Assembly: GCF_015707995.1 (NCBI RefSeq)
Contig: NZ_JAAGRY010000002.1
Location: forward strand, 1 to 64,000
DNA from: Microbacterium paulum
Lineage (GTDB): Bacteria; Actinomycetota; Actinomycetes; Actinomycetales; Microbacteriaceae
Length of the DNA stretch: 64,000 nt
Direction of reading: 5' to 3'
Below are positions 28,749-37,901 of this stretch, piece after piece; within the stretch, counting starts at the first letter, position 1, and the number at the start of each line of letters is the position of its first letter. A model generated the notes under the pieces. That model was not told the DNA's origin and ran no database searches. It saw only the letters and a list, made by a program, of their open reading frames with translations. The position numbers were made by a program, and so were the translations under genes.

Positions 28749-30190
28749 CCGACATCGAGATCGTCGGGTCGGGGCCGAACGGCCTCGCCGCCGCGGTGAC
28801 CCTGGCGCGCGCCGGACTCTCGGTGCGCGTGTACGAGCGCATGGCGGGGATCGGCGGCGGTGCGAGCACGCGCGAGAGCGTGGCATCCGGCTACTGGCAC
28901 GACTCGTGCTCGGCGGTGCATCCCCTCGCGGTGGCCTCACCGTTCTTCCGCGCGTTCGGGCTCGCCGCACGCGTCTCGTTCGTCACGCCCGAGATCTCGT
29001 TCGCCCACCCGCTGCCCGCCGCCGACGGCGGATCGGGCATCGCCTACCGCGACCTCGAGCGCACGGTCGACGCGCTCGGCGCCGACGGCCCCGCATACCG
29101 CCGGCTGCTGCAACCCCTCGCCGCCCACGCGCGCGAGGTCGCGCGGTTCACCGGGTCTTCGCTGCTGCGCGTGCCGCCGCACCCCATCGTCGAGGCGCGG
29201 TTCGGCGCTCGCGCGCTGGCGCAGGGCAGCGCCCTCTGGAACGCCGGATTCTCGGGCCGCGTGGCCCCCGCCATGATCACGGGCGTGGCGGCGCACGCGA
29301 TCGTGCCGCAGCCGAGCCTGGTCGCCGCCGCTGCGGGGCTCGCCCTGCAGACCCACGCGCACGCGGGCGGGTGGCCGATCCCCGTCGGCGGATCGCAGGC
29401 GATCTCGAACGCCCTCGCCGACGACCTGCGCGCGCACGGTGGCGAGATCGTCACGGACCACGAGATCGGTTCGCTCGACGAGCTCACCGCGCGGGCCGTC
29501 GTGCTCGACGTGACCCCGCGGGCGCTCGTCAGGCTGGCGGGCGAACGGATGCCGGGGCGCTATCGGCAGCGCCTCGCACGCTTTCACTACGGCAGCGGTG
29601 CGGCCACGGTGCAGTTCGCCCTGTCGGGACCGGTGCCGTGGAGCGACGAGCGCATCGCGCGCGCCGGCACGGTGCACATCGGCGGCAGGCGTGAGCAGAT
29701 CGCCGCCGGCGAGCGCGACGTGCTCGCCGGCCGGCACGCGTCGTCGCCCTACGTGCTCGTCTCGCAGCCCTCGATGTTCGACCCGAGCCGCGCCCCGGCC
29801 GGGGGCCACGCACTGTGGACCTACACGCACGTGCCGACGGGGTCGACCCTCGACCAGACCGAGGCCGTGATCGCGGCGATCGAGCAGCACGCGCCCGGAT
29901 TCCGCGACCTGATCGTGGCGAGCAGCGCGCGCACCGCCGCCCAGCTCGCCGAGCACAACCCGAACTACATCGGCGGCGACATCGCCGCCGGGGCCGCAAC
30001 CCTGCCGCAACTGCTCGCACGGCCCGTGCTGAGCCTCGACCCCTGGCGCACTCCGATGCCGGGGGTGTACCTCACGGGCGCCTCGACCGTGCCCGGCCCC
30101 GGCGTGCACGGCCAGTCGGGCTGGTTCGCCGCGCGCAGCGTGCTGCGGCACGAGTTCGGCGTGCGCCGCATGCCCTCCCTCGCTCCCTGA
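28745..30190 (+). CDS. FAD-dependent oxidoreductase, phytoene-desaturase-like
   Basis: The 481-residue flavoprotein has the N-terminal dinucleotide-binding motif GSGPNGLAAAVTLARAGL (residues 7-24) followed by an acidic strand end and the GGGAST loop. The C-terminal FAD block is PGVYLTGASTVPGPGVHGQSGWFAA. This is the amine-oxidase/phytoene-desaturase (NAD(P)/FAD-dependent) superfamily. No carotenoid synthesis gene is nearby, so a carotenoid role is not supported. The substrate is unknown. It forms a two-gene operon with the SRPBCC protein. Confidence 0.8.
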   Translation: MTDIEIVGSGPNGLAAAVTLARAGLSVRVYERMAGIGGGASTRESVASGYWHDSCSAVHPLAVASPFFRAFGLAARVSFVTPEISFAHPLPAADGGSGIAYRDLERTVDALGADGPAYRRLLQPLAAHAREVARFTGSSLLRVPPHPIVEARFGARALAQGSALWNAGFSGRVAPAMITGVAAHAIVPQPSLVAAAAGLALQTHAHAGGWPIPVGGSQAISNALADDLRAHGGEIVTDHEIGSLDELTARAVVLDVTPRALVRLAGERMPGRYRQRLARFHYGSGAATVQFALSGPVPWSDERIARAGTVHIGGRREQIAAGERDVLAGRHASSPYVLVSQPSMFDPSRAPAGGHALWTYTHVPTGSTLDQTEAVIAAIEQHAPGFRDLIVASSARTAAQLAEHNPNYIGGDIAAGAATLPQLLARPVLSLDPWRTPMPGVYLTGASTVPGPGVHGQSGWFAARSVLRHEFGVRRMPSLAP

Positions 30191-30231
30191 CCCTCGCCCG
30201 CCCCGAGTCCCCGCGCCGCCCCCGTCCTTAT

Positions 30232-30289
30232 CGAGACGGCATGCAGCGCGGGAGACGGCGGCGCGTATGCCGCGCTGCATGCCGTCTCG
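30232..30289. terminator. Long palindrome between convergent genes, shared core
   Basis: Arms 30232-30250 and 30271-30289 (CGAGACGGCATGCAGCGCG and its complement) pair perfectly around a 20-base loop. It separates the FAD oxidoreductase from mrpG, which converge. The arm core GGCATGCAGCGCG is nearly the same as in the palindrome at 6445-6500, so this may be a dispersed element rather than an ordinary terminator. Confidence 0.6.
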
Positions 30290-30362
30290 CGGGATAGGAC
30301 GGGCGTAGCCGGGCCAGCCGAAACCGGGCCGGGCGTGCGCGCGACCGGACGCGCGCGGGCGC

Positions 30363-30719
30363 TCAGCCGCCGGCGGCGGGCGGGGTGGCGCGCGCTTCGG
30401 CGAGCTCGTCGGCGTAGAGCGAGCGCTCGTCGATCGTGCCGTTGCGATACGCCTGGCGGCCGACCATGTGCGCCGACAGGGGGGCGGATGCCAGTTGGAT
30501 CAGCACGATCGGCACGAGAAAGGCCACCACGGGCCACGACCGCAGCGCGAGGGCGATCGCGACGCAGATGAGGATCAGCCCGAGCACCTGCGGCTTGGTC
30601 GCCGCGTGCAGGCGGGTGGGCACGTCGTGAAAGCGCAGCAGCCCGATCGCGGCCGTGACGCACAGCAGCCCGCCGATCAGCACGAGAACCAGTGCGACGG
30701 TGTCGAGAATCTCGTTCAT
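30363..30719 (-). CDS. mrpG: Mrp antiporter subunit G
   Basis: The 118-residue subunit has three membrane helices and the family block GLLRFHDVPTRLHAATKPQVLG. It is the last gene of the six-gene operon read from mrpA, its start (ATG 30719) overlapping the mrpF stop by 4 bases. MrpG is a small essential subunit of the multi-subunit Na+/H+ antiporter in the cytoplasmic membrane. The C-terminal 30 residues are polar. Confidence 0.9.
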   Translation of the reverse strand: MNEILDTVALVLVLIGGLLCVTAAIGLLRFHDVPTRLHAATKPQVLGLILICVAIALALRSWPVVAFLVPIVLIQLASAPLSAHMVGRQAYRNGTIDERSLYADELAEARATPPAAGG

Positions 30720-30985
30720 CGGTCGGTGTTGTCCCTTCTCGCGACGAAGCGCGCGATCGCGATCGAACCGAAGACGCCCACGGCGGCGATGATCAGCAGC
30801 GCGGGCAGTGACCTCGTGTGATGGTTCATCACCATGTCGGCGCCGAGCGTGCACATGACGAGGGTCAGCAGCACGTCGGACGCGACCGCCCGGTCGAGGA
30901 TCGACGGGCCGACGATGATGCGCCACAGGGTCAGCAGCGCAGCGACGGCGAAGGCGACGTAGATGACGACGACCAGCGGGTTCAT
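30716..30985 (-). CDS. mrpF: Mrp antiporter subunit F
   Basis: This 89-residue subunit has three helices, with the family motif GPSILDRAVASDVL between the first and second. It overlaps mrpE and mrpG by 4 bases each. It contributes to the cation path of the Mrp complex. Confidence 0.9.
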   Translation of the reverse strand: MNPLVVVIYVAFAVAALLTLWRIIVGPSILDRAVASDVLLTLVMCTLGADMVMNHHTRSLPALLIIAAVGVFGSIAIARFVARRDNTDR

Positions 30986-31593
30986 CGGCCCTCTCCCCTC
31001 CGCCGCGAGCCGGCGCTGCGCCCCGCAGCCACAGCCGCACGCTCCGCCTCGTCGGCGCGGATCGCCCGCAGTTGCGCACGCGAGCCGACGGCCCGCACGA
31101 TCCGCGCTTCCCACAGCTGCACCGCGCGGCGTTGCTTCTCGACGTCGGCGTCGGACGACACCCCCAGCACGTGCAGGTACAGGATGCGCCGGTCCCGATC
31201 GATGTCGATGATGAGCGACCCGGGGATGAGCGACGCGGTCACGCCCACGTGCGCGAGGATCAGGTCGTCGTCGGTGCGCAGGGGAACGGCGACGATCGCA
31301 GTGCCCGGGTATCGGCGCGGGTCGAGGGTCTGCCACGCCACGATCAGCGAGCCGCGCACGAGCGCGAAGACGAACGTCACCACGAACACGAGGCTGTACC
31401 AGAGGTTCACGCGGCCCGAGAGCTCCACCGGGGGCAGCCGGAAGATGCGCGTGACGAACACGGCGACGATGAGCCCCGTAAGGGCGGCGAGCACCGTGAA
31501 CTGGCCCCACAGCAGCATCCACAGCGCGATCAACCACACGAAGAACGGCAGCTGGCGCCAGACGGCGACGGCGAAAGAGGTGGCGGGGCTCAT
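30982..31593 (-). CDS. mrpE: Mrp antiporter subunit E
   Basis: The 203-residue subunit has N-terminal helices (FFVWLIALWMLLWGQF, then VNLWYSLVFVVTFVFAL) and the cytoplasmic domain pattern TLDPRRYPGTAIVAVPLRTDDDLILAHVGVTASLIPGS. The C-terminal 25 residues are Arg/Ala-rich. Start ATG 31593 overlaps the mrpD stop. Confidence 0.9.
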   Translation of the reverse strand: MSPATSFAVAVWRQLPFFVWLIALWMLLWGQFTVLAALTGLIVAVFVTRIFRLPPVELSGRVNLWYSLVFVVTFVFALVRGSLIVAWQTLDPRRYPGTAIVAVPLRTDDDLILAHVGVTASLIPGSLIIDIDRDRRILYLHVLGVSSDADVEKQRRAVQLWEARIVRAVGSRAQLRAIRADEAERAAVAAGRSAGSRRRGEGR

Positions 31594-33155
31594 TGCTGGG
31601 CCTCCTGCTCGAGCTGCACGAGGGTGACGGGGGTCAGCAGCGCGTCGCCGATCGATGCGCACAGTTGGTAGAGCGGGCCGGCGAACACCGTCAGGGCGAT
31701 CGTGACGGCGACCATGCCGGCGGTCGTTGCCGTCATGATGCGCGGGATGACCCGGCGGTCGCCCTGCTCGTCGGCGGCGGGGGCGTCGCCGAGGTACTCG
31801 ATCCGCTCGACGACGGCCGGCTCGTCGGCGTGGTCGTCGTCTTCGCGCCAGAACGCCAGGTTCCACGCGCGCATGAGCGTGTAAAGGGTGAGGAGCGAGG
31901 TGACCACGCCGCCCACGATCAGCACGTACATGAGCGGGGTGCCCACGGTCGCCGCGGCGTTGAAGAGCGCGAACTTGCCGATGAAGCCCGAGAACGGCGG
32001 GATGCCTCCCAGGTTGATCGCCGGGATGAAGTAGAGCACCGCGATCACCGGCGCCGCGCGCATGAGCCCCTTGACCTTGAGGATCGACGTCGATCCGGCG
32101 CGGCGCTCGATGAGCCCCACCGCGAGGAAGAGGGTCGTCTGCACGATGATGTGGTGCACCATGTAGTAGATCGTGGCGCCGAGGGCGAGCGGGGTCGCGA
32201 TCGCGAGACCGAACACCAGGTAGCCGACATGGCTGACGAGCGTGAACGACAGGATGCGTTTGAGCTCGGCCTGTGCGAGCGCGCCGAGCACGCCGACGAT
32301 CATCGTCGCGAGCGCCACGATCAGCAGCAGCGTGTTGACGTCGTTGTCGCGGAAGATCTGCGTCTCGGTGCGGATCATCGCGTACACGCCGACCTTTGTC
32401 AGCAGGCCCGCGAAGACCGCCGTGACCGGGGCGGGAGCGGTCGGGTACGAGTCGGGCAGCCAGAACGACAGCGGGAAGACGGCGGCCTTGATGCTGAAGG
32501 CGAGCAGCAGCATGAGGTGCAGCACCAGCTGGATGGACTGCGGCAGCTCGGTCATCCGCTCGGCCAACTGCGCGATGTTCACGGTGCCGAGCGCGCCGTA
32601 GATCGCGGCGATCGCGGCGAGGAAGAGGATCGACGACACGAGCGACACGACGATGTAGACGACGCCCGTGCGGATGCGCGACTCGGTCGAGCCGAGCGTG
32701 ATGAGCACGTACGAGGCGACCAGCAGGATCTCGAACCCGACGTACAGGTTGAACAGGTCGCCCGCGATGAACGCGTTGAAGATGCCCGCCGCGAGGATCA
32801 GGTAGGTCGGGTGGAAGATCGTCACCGGGGTGTCGTCGTCGCCGTCGGCGGCGCCCTGGCCGACCGAGAAGAGCAGCACCGCGAGAAGCACGATCGCCGA
32901 GATCACGACGAGCAGCGCCGCCAGCCGGTCGACGTAGAGCACGATGCCGAACGGCACCGGCCACCCACCCACCGACACGGCGAGCGCCTGCCCCGACGAG
33001 TCGACGGCATAGAGCAGCACCGCCGCGATCACCATCACAAGGGTGAGGGTCACGATCGAGACGCCCACCTGCACCCGGCGGCGGCGCCCGAAGATCAGGG
33101 CGACGCCCGCGCCGAGCAGCGGGAGCGTGACGAGCAGGGGAACGAGCGCGCTCAT
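31590..33155 (-). CDS. mrpD: Mrp antiporter subunit D
   Basis: The 521-residue subunit is homologous to the proton-pumping NuoM/N-type subunits of complex I, with about 14 helices. Blocks include FNLYVGFEILLVASY with the key Glu in the fifth helix, FSIKAAVFPLSFWLPDSYPTAPAPVTA with the functional Lys, and GIPPFSGFIGKF. It is one of the two proton-translocating channels of the Mrp complex. Start ATG 33155 overlaps mrpC by 4 bases. Confidence 0.93.
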   Translation of the reverse strand: MSALVPLLVTLPLLGAGVALIFGRRRRVQVGVSIVTLTLVMVIAAVLLYAVDSSGQALAVSVGGWPVPFGIVLYVDRLAALLVVISAIVLLAVLLFSVGQGAADGDDDTPVTIFHPTYLILAAGIFNAFIAGDLFNLYVGFEILLVASYVLITLGSTESRIRTGVVYIVVSLVSSILFLAAIAAIYGALGTVNIAQLAERMTELPQSIQLVLHLMLLLAFSIKAAVFPLSFWLPDSYPTAPAPVTAVFAGLLTKVGVYAMIRTETQIFRDNDVNTLLLIVALATMIVGVLGALAQAELKRILSFTLVSHVGYLVFGLAIATPLALGATIYYMVHHIIVQTTLFLAVGLIERRAGSTSILKVKGLMRAAPVIAVLYFIPAINLGGIPPFSGFIGKFALFNAAATVGTPLMYVLIVGGVVTSLLTLYTLMRAWNLAFWREDDDHADEPAVVERIEYLGDAPAADEQGDRRVIPRIMTATTAGMVAVTIALTVFAGPLYQLCASIGDALLTPVTLVQLEQEAQQ

Positions 33156-33712
33156 CGGGCCTCACCCCCGTCGCGGTCGCGTGACTCGCCGGCGCTCGCG
33201 CCCGGGCGGTCGGTGGGGGCGTCGTCGCGGATGCCCTCGAGGTCGCGGTGGTGCAGCACGGTGATGGGGGCGGTGTCCGTTCCGATGAAGTCGGTCGTGG
33301 CGTCGTCGTCTTCGTCTTCGATCGACGTCTCGTCATCCATCTGCTCTTCGTCGACCTCGGTGCGCGCGCGCACGGCGAGGTCGGCCTCGTCGTCGTGCAC
33401 CGTATCGGCCTGGCCGAGCTGCCAGGAGCGGTAGATGAGGGCGAGCAGGAACGCCGAGACGGCGAACGTGATGACAATCGCCGTGAGGGTGAGCGCCTGC
33501 GGCAGCGGGTCGCTCATCTCGGAGGGATCGGCGGCGCCGTAGAACGGCGCGACGCCCGGGCGGCCCATCACGATCAGGAGGAACAGGTTGGCCGCGTTGC
33601 CAAGCAGCAAGAATCCGATGAGCACGCGGGTGAGGCTGCGCTCGAGCATGGCGTAGACGCCTGCGGCGAAGAGCACGCCCATGATGATGACGAGCACGAG
33701 AGAGACCGTCAC
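33152..33712 (-). CDS. mrpC: Mrp antiporter subunit C with acidic tail
   Basis: The NuoK-like subunit has three helices (VLVIIMGVLFAAGVYAML, LIGFLLLGNAANLFLLIVMG, and ALTLTAIVITFAVSAFLLAL). GTG 33712 overlaps the mrpA stop. The protein is 186 residues, longer than the usual 110-130: the extra part is a strongly acidic cytoplasmic tail (DEEQMDDETSIEDEDDD and more) of about 75 residues. Such acidic tails occur in actinobacterial homologues; the role is not known. Confidence 0.9.
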   Translation of the reverse strand: MTVSLVLVIIMGVLFAAGVYAMLERSLTRVLIGFLLLGNAANLFLLIVMGRPGVAPFYGAADPSEMSDPLPQALTLTAIVITFAVSAFLLALIYRSWQLGQADTVHDDEADLAVRARTEVDEEQMDDETSIEDEDDDATTDFIGTDTAPITVLHHRDLEGIRDDAPTDRPGASAGESRDRDGGEAR

Positions 33713-36700
33713 GATGCGCTCACCCCCGGCATGCCGTGGGCGCCCTGCACCGCTTCGGGTGCCTGACCGGCGGCCGGCGGCTGGGCCTGGCGGAGCGCCT
33801 GCGTCTGCCGGTCGACCTCGCCGCCGAGCGAGCGCAGCACGTCGAGCACGAGCCCGATGACCACGAGGTACACACCGATGTCGAACAGGGTCGACGTGAC
33901 GAACTCGACGTGCCCGATGACGGGCAGGTCGGCCTCCCAGAACCAGCTCGTGAGCGGCGCCGCACCGAACAGCAGCGGCACGACGGCGCACGCGATGGCG
34001 AGCGTCATTCCGGCGCCGAGCAAGCGCCCGGCATCCGTCGGCGCCGCGGCGCCCAGCTCGTAGCGCCCGCCGGCGATGTAACGCATGACGAGGGCCATGC
34101 CGGCGACGAGGCCGCCCGCGAAACCGCCGCCGGGCAGGTTGTGGCCCGCGAAGAGCAGGTAGATCGACACGACGATGATCGTGTGGAAGAGCACGCGCAC
34201 GATCACCTCGAGCATGATCGAGCGGTTCTCGGGTCGCATGCGCTGACCGCCGACGAGCCATGCCTGCCTCGTGCTGCTCGACCCGGCGGTGCGTGCGCGC
34301 AGGCCTTCGGAGGTCTCGACGAGGGGGCGGCGGGTGCGGGTCGCCCCGGTGGGGAGCGCCGAGATCGACTGCGAGATCAGATCGGAGCGGTGCGTCACGA
34401 ACACGAGTGAGGCGACACCAGTGGCGGCGAGGATGAGCACCGACAGCTCGCCCATCGTGTCCCACCCGCGCAGGTCGACGAGGGCGACATTCACGACGTT
34501 CTTGCCGTGGCCGAGGTTATAGGCGAGGTCGGGGAAGGCGGTCGAGATGGGTTCGGCCACGCGTGCGCCGGTCGCCACGAGCGCCACCATCGCCATCGTC
34601 GCGCCGACCGCGACGGCGAGCACCATGCGGGCCACCGGCCACACCGACGCGTTGTGCTCGCCCATACGCGCCGGAATGCGCCGCAGCACGAGCGCGAACG
34701 TCACGAGCGTCACCGTCTCGACGAGAATCTGCGTGAGCGCCAGGTCGGGCGCGCCGCTCGTCGCGAACAGGGCCACCATGCCGAGCCCCGTGACCGAGAC
34801 GAGCACGACCCCTGTGTACCGCTTCTGCGCGCGCACGGCGACGAGGCCCGCGATGATCATGATGGGCGCCGCCATGAGCTGCATGGGCGTCTGCCACAGG
34901 TCGAACGACACGCGCCACTCCGGGCTGGCGAGCAGCGCCGTGCCCTCGGCCGCGACGAACACGACGAAGATCGTGCCGACATAGACGGGCAGCGATCCGC
35001 GCTGCGTGAGCGTCGTCGTCCAGACGGCGACGCGCGCGATGCCGCGCAGCGTGCCGTTGTAGACGTCGGCCGCGGTGAACGGCAGAAGGCGGCGCGGCAC
35101 GCGGCGCGTGCGCTGCGCGACCCAGAACAGGCCCGCGCCGAGAGCGATGCTCGCGAGCGAGAGGAAGAGCGCCGGCTCCCACCCGTGCCAGAGCGCGAGG
35201 TGGTACGGATGCCCCTCACCGCCCGCGCTCGGCAGCGTGTCGGCGTAGCCCGAGAAGGCCACATCGAGCAGCGGGGCGGCGAAGCCCGCGATGAGCGTGA
35301 GGGCCGCGAGGACGACCGGCGAGGCCAAGAAGCCGATCGGCGGGTCGGGCCACACCGTGGTCGGCAGCTTCTCGCCCGACGCGTCGCGCTTCGTCCAGAA
35401 CGCGCCCCAGATGAAGCGCAGACCGTAGGCGGTGGTCAGCACAGACCCGAGCACGATGCCGACGAGCGGGATCACGGCATCCGGTCGCGAACCCCCCTCG
35501 AGCAGCGACGTCAGCACCGCCTCTTTCGCGACGAAGCCGACGGTGGGAGCGAGGCCGACCATCGACCCGACGGCCACCATCGACGCGATCGCGAGGGTCG
35601 GCGCCTGGCGCCCGACGCCCGAGAGCTCGCCGATGTCGCGGGTCGAGAGCTGACGGTCGATCACGCCGACGACGAGGAACAGCGCCGACTTGAAGAGGGC
35701 GTGCCCGAGCAGCAGCGCGAGCCCCGCGAGAGCGGAGTTGCGTTCGCCGTAGCCGAGCACGACGGTGAGCATGCCGAGCTGGCTGACCGTGCCGAAGGCG
35801 AGGATGCGCTTGAGGTCGGATTCGCGCAGCGCCTGCAGCCCGCCGAGGAGCATCGTGAACAGGCCGAGGCCGATCACGATCGGTCGCCACGGCTCGCTGT
35901 GCGCGAAGGCGGGCGCGAGGCGCGCGATGAGGTAGATGCCCGCCTTCACCATCGCGGCGGCGTGCAGGTAGGCGCTCACCGGGGTGGGCGCGGCCATCGC
36001 GCCGGGCAGCCAGAAGTGGAAGGGGAAGATCGCCGACTTGCTGAGGGCACCGACCAGCAGCAGCACGATGGCGGTGTTGATGAGCGCGTTGCCGGCGAGC
36101 GCCGACCCGGCGGCGGTGTAGGCGGCGAGAATCGCCGACAGGCTCGTGGTGCCGGCCTGCACGACGAGGATCACGGCGCCGACGAACATGACGAGCCCGC
36201 CGAGCGTGGTCACCAGCAGCGCCTGCAGGGCGGCACGACGGCTCGCGCCGCGCGCGTGATAGAAGCCGATGAGCAGGTACGAGAGGATGCTCGTGATCTC
36301 CCAGAACATCACGAGCACGATCAGGTCGTCGGTGAGCACGAGACCGTACATGGCGCCGGCGAAGGCGAGCAGGCTCGCGCTGAACATGCCGACGCCGGGC
36401 TTGACCTTCTTGCCGGGCTTGCGATCCGTGGTTCCCGCGTTCGCTGACGGACCGGCGAAGTACCAGCGGCAGTAGATCATCACGAGCGCGCCGACGCCGG
36501 TGACGATGAGCGCCATCAGCCAGCCGAGCGTGTCCATGCGCATCGACAGCGACAGTCCGAGCGACGGAATCCAGTCGTACGACTCGGTCAGCACCTCACC
36601 CGCGACGATGCGCGGCGTCTGCAGCGCGGTGTGCACGAACGCGATGATCGGCACGAGCGCGGCGACGAAGAAACCGCGGGGTCCGAGCCTGCCCATGAGC

Positions 36701-36750
36701 CACGGCAGCGCCAGCGGCAGAACCGCGAACGCAACCAGAAGCACCAGCAA
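33709..36750 (-). CDS. mrpA: Mrp antiporter subunit A fused with B
   Basis: The 1013-residue protein is the largest Mrp subunit. The first 500 residues form a NuoL-like channel with MFWEITSILSYLLIGF (key Glu) and KSAIFPFHFWLPGAMAAPTPVSAYLHAA (key Lys). A middle MrpA-specific part follows, and the last 170 residues (SIMLEVIVRVLFHTII, NLPGGGFAGGLVAG) are the MrpB domain, here fused. No separate mrpB exists. The start is TTG 36750 (GGAGG upstream), with GTG 36744 as the alternative. The operon order A(B)-C-D-E-F-G with all genes overlapping is the six-gene type, used in Na+ and pH homeostasis. Confidence 0.93.
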   Translation of the reverse strand: MLVLLVAFAVLPLALPWLMGRLGPRGFFVAALVPIIAFVHTALQTPRIVAGEVLTESYDWIPSLGLSLSMRMDTLGWLMALIVTGVGALVMIYCRWYFAGPSANAGTTDRKPGKKVKPGVGMFSASLLAFAGAMYGLVLTDDLIVLVMFWEITSILSYLLIGFYHARGASRRAALQALLVTTLGGLVMFVGAVILVVQAGTTSLSAILAAYTAAGSALAGNALINTAIVLLLVGALSKSAIFPFHFWLPGAMAAPTPVSAYLHAAAMVKAGIYLIARLAPAFAHSEPWRPIVIGLGLFTMLLGGLQALRESDLKRILAFGTVSQLGMLTVVLGYGERNSALAGLALLLGHALFKSALFLVVGVIDRQLSTRDIGELSGVGRQAPTLAIASMVAVGSMVGLAPTVGFVAKEAVLTSLLEGGSRPDAVIPLVGIVLGSVLTTAYGLRFIWGAFWTKRDASGEKLPTTVWPDPPIGFLASPVVLAALTLIAGFAAPLLDVAFSGYADTLPSAGGEGHPYHLALWHGWEPALFLSLASIALGAGLFWVAQRTRRVPRRLLPFTAADVYNGTLRGIARVAVWTTTLTQRGSLPVYVGTIFVVFVAAEGTALLASPEWRVSFDLWQTPMQLMAAPIMIIAGLVAVRAQKRYTGVVLVSVTGLGMVALFATSGAPDLALTQILVETVTLVTFALVLRRIPARMGEHNASVWPVARMVLAVAVGATMAMVALVATGARVAEPISTAFPDLAYNLGHGKNVVNVALVDLRGWDTMGELSVLILAATGVASLVFVTHRSDLISQSISALPTGATRTRRPLVETSEGLRARTAGSSSTRQAWLVGGQRMRPENRSIMLEVIVRVLFHTIIVVSIYLLFAGHNLPGGGFAGGLVAGMALVMRYIAGGRYELGAAAPTDAGRLLGAGMTLAIACAVVPLLFGAAPLTSWFWEADLPVIGHVEFVTSTLFDIGVYLVVIGLVLDVLRSLGGEVDRQTQALRQAQPPAAGQAPEAVQGAHGMPGVSAS

Positions 36751-36786
36751 GCGGGCCTCCTGACTGTCGCGGGGGGTCGGGCTCTC

Positions 36787-36792
36787 AGTCTA
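36787..36792 (-). promoter_or_regulatory. -10 box of the mrp operon
   Basis: On the minus strand this reads TAGACT, and its first three bases are the TAG stop of the LacI gene. It lies 36 bases before the mrpA start and is the only promoter-like word in the short gap. Confidence 0.4.
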
Positions 36793-37842
36793 CCGGCGCT
36801 CGGGTACCGCTGCGGTCGTGTTCCCCTCGCGGAAGGTGCAGGTGAGCAGGACGGATGCCGGGGGCACCCCCTCGAGCATCGCCGCCACGGCCGCACCGGC
36901 GGCCCGACCCTTGTCGGTCGCCTGCTGCACGAGCGTCGTCAGCTCGTAGGGCGAGAGGCCGTCGACGGGAACGCCGTCGAAGCCCGTCACGCTGACGTCG
37001 CCCGGCACCGACAGTCCCGCCTCTTCGGCGGCGCGGATGACCCCCGCGGCGAGCAGGTCGCTCTGCGCGATCACGGCGGTGGGTCGGCGCGCGGGGTCGG
37101 CGAACAGCACGCGGCCGGCCGAGAGCCCCTCGTCGATCGAGCTGCCCGCCGTGGTGATCGCGGGCACGTCGGGGTACACGTCGCGGGCGCCCGCGAGGCG
37201 CTCGCGCGTGACGTCGATCGAGATGTCCGCCTCCGCGTCGAGCCAGCCGGCCGCCCCGTCGGCCGCGGTGCGCAGGGTCACGATCGCGACGTCGGTGTGC
37301 CCGAGGGCCCGCAGGTGTTCGGCCGCGGTGCGCTGGGCTTCGCGGTTGTCGAGCAGGATCCGCGGAACATCGTCGCCCGCGTCGCCCTCGATCACGACGA
37401 TGGGCAGGCCCCGCAGATGCGCGGTCTCGAGCGATGCCCGCAGCGGCGCGTCGCAGCCGATCAGCACGGCTGCGTCGACGGGTGCGGTGAGAAGGGTGGG
37501 CGCGTTCTCGATGTCGGTCGCGGTGCGCAAGAGCAGCAGGCCCGCACCGAACGGCGCGACCTCTTCGGCGAGCCCGTCCATCATGAGCCGCTGCACGGGA
37601 TCGAGGAACATGTAGTTCAGGCTCGACCCCACGACGACGCCGACGATGCCGCTGCGTCCGCGGCGCAGCGACGCGGCGCGCGGGTCCGGACCGGTGTAGC
37701 CGAGGGATGCCGCGGCGTCGAGCACCCGCTGACGGGTGGCATCCGACACCGGCGTCTTGCCGCTGAAGACGACGGACGCGGTCGACGGCGACACCGCTGC
37801 TTCGCGGGCGACGTCGGAGATGGTGGCGCGTCGGCTCGTCAC
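36790..37842 (-). CDS. LacI-family transcriptional regulator
   Basis: The 350-residue protein has an N-terminal HTH (TISDVAREAAVSPSTASVVFSGK, residues 7-29, then the hinge helix) and a periplasmic-binding-protein-like effector domain from about residue 62, with GFDG and DLLAAG blocks near the C-terminus. It is divergent to an MFS transporter gene with only 59 bases between them, containing a perfect LacI-type palindrome. It very probably controls both genes. The inducer is unknown; the family usually senses sugars or nucleosides. Confidence 0.88.
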   Translation of the reverse strand: MTSRRATISDVAREAAVSPSTASVVFSGKTPVSDATRQRVLDAAASLGYTGPDPRAASLRRGRSGIVGVVVGSSLNYMFLDPVQRLMMDGLAEEVAPFGAGLLLLRTATDIENAPTLLTAPVDAAVLIGCDAPLRASLETAHLRGLPIVVIEGDAGDDVPRILLDNREAQRTAAEHLRALGHTDVAIVTLRTAADGAAGWLDAEADISIDVTRERLAGARDVYPDVPAITTAGSSIDEGLSAGRVLFADPARRPTAVIAQSDLLAAGVIRAAEEAGLSVPGDVSVTGFDGVPVDGLSPYELTTLVQQATDKGRAAGAAVAAMLEGVPPASVLLTCTFREGNTTAAVPERR

Positions 37843-37876
37843 CCTTGAATGGTAGCCCGCGGGGACCGCGGCGGGT

Positions 37877-37888
37877 CGAATCGATTCG
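37877..37888. promoter_or_regulatory. LacI-type operator
   Basis: CGAATCGATTCG is a perfect 12-base palindrome in the 59-base gap between the LacI gene and the MFS gene. The size, symmetry and central CG fit LacI-family operators. It lies directly upstream of the MFS -10 box (TAGACT at 37890-37895), where binding would block transcription. Confidence 0.7.
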
Positions 37889-37889
37889 G

Positions 37890-37895
37890 TAGACT
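37890..37895 (+). promoter_or_regulatory. -10 box of the MFS gene
   Basis: TAGACT ends 6 bases before GTG 37902, so the transcript is probably leaderless. Confidence 0.5.
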
Positions 37896-37901
37896 GCTCT
37901 G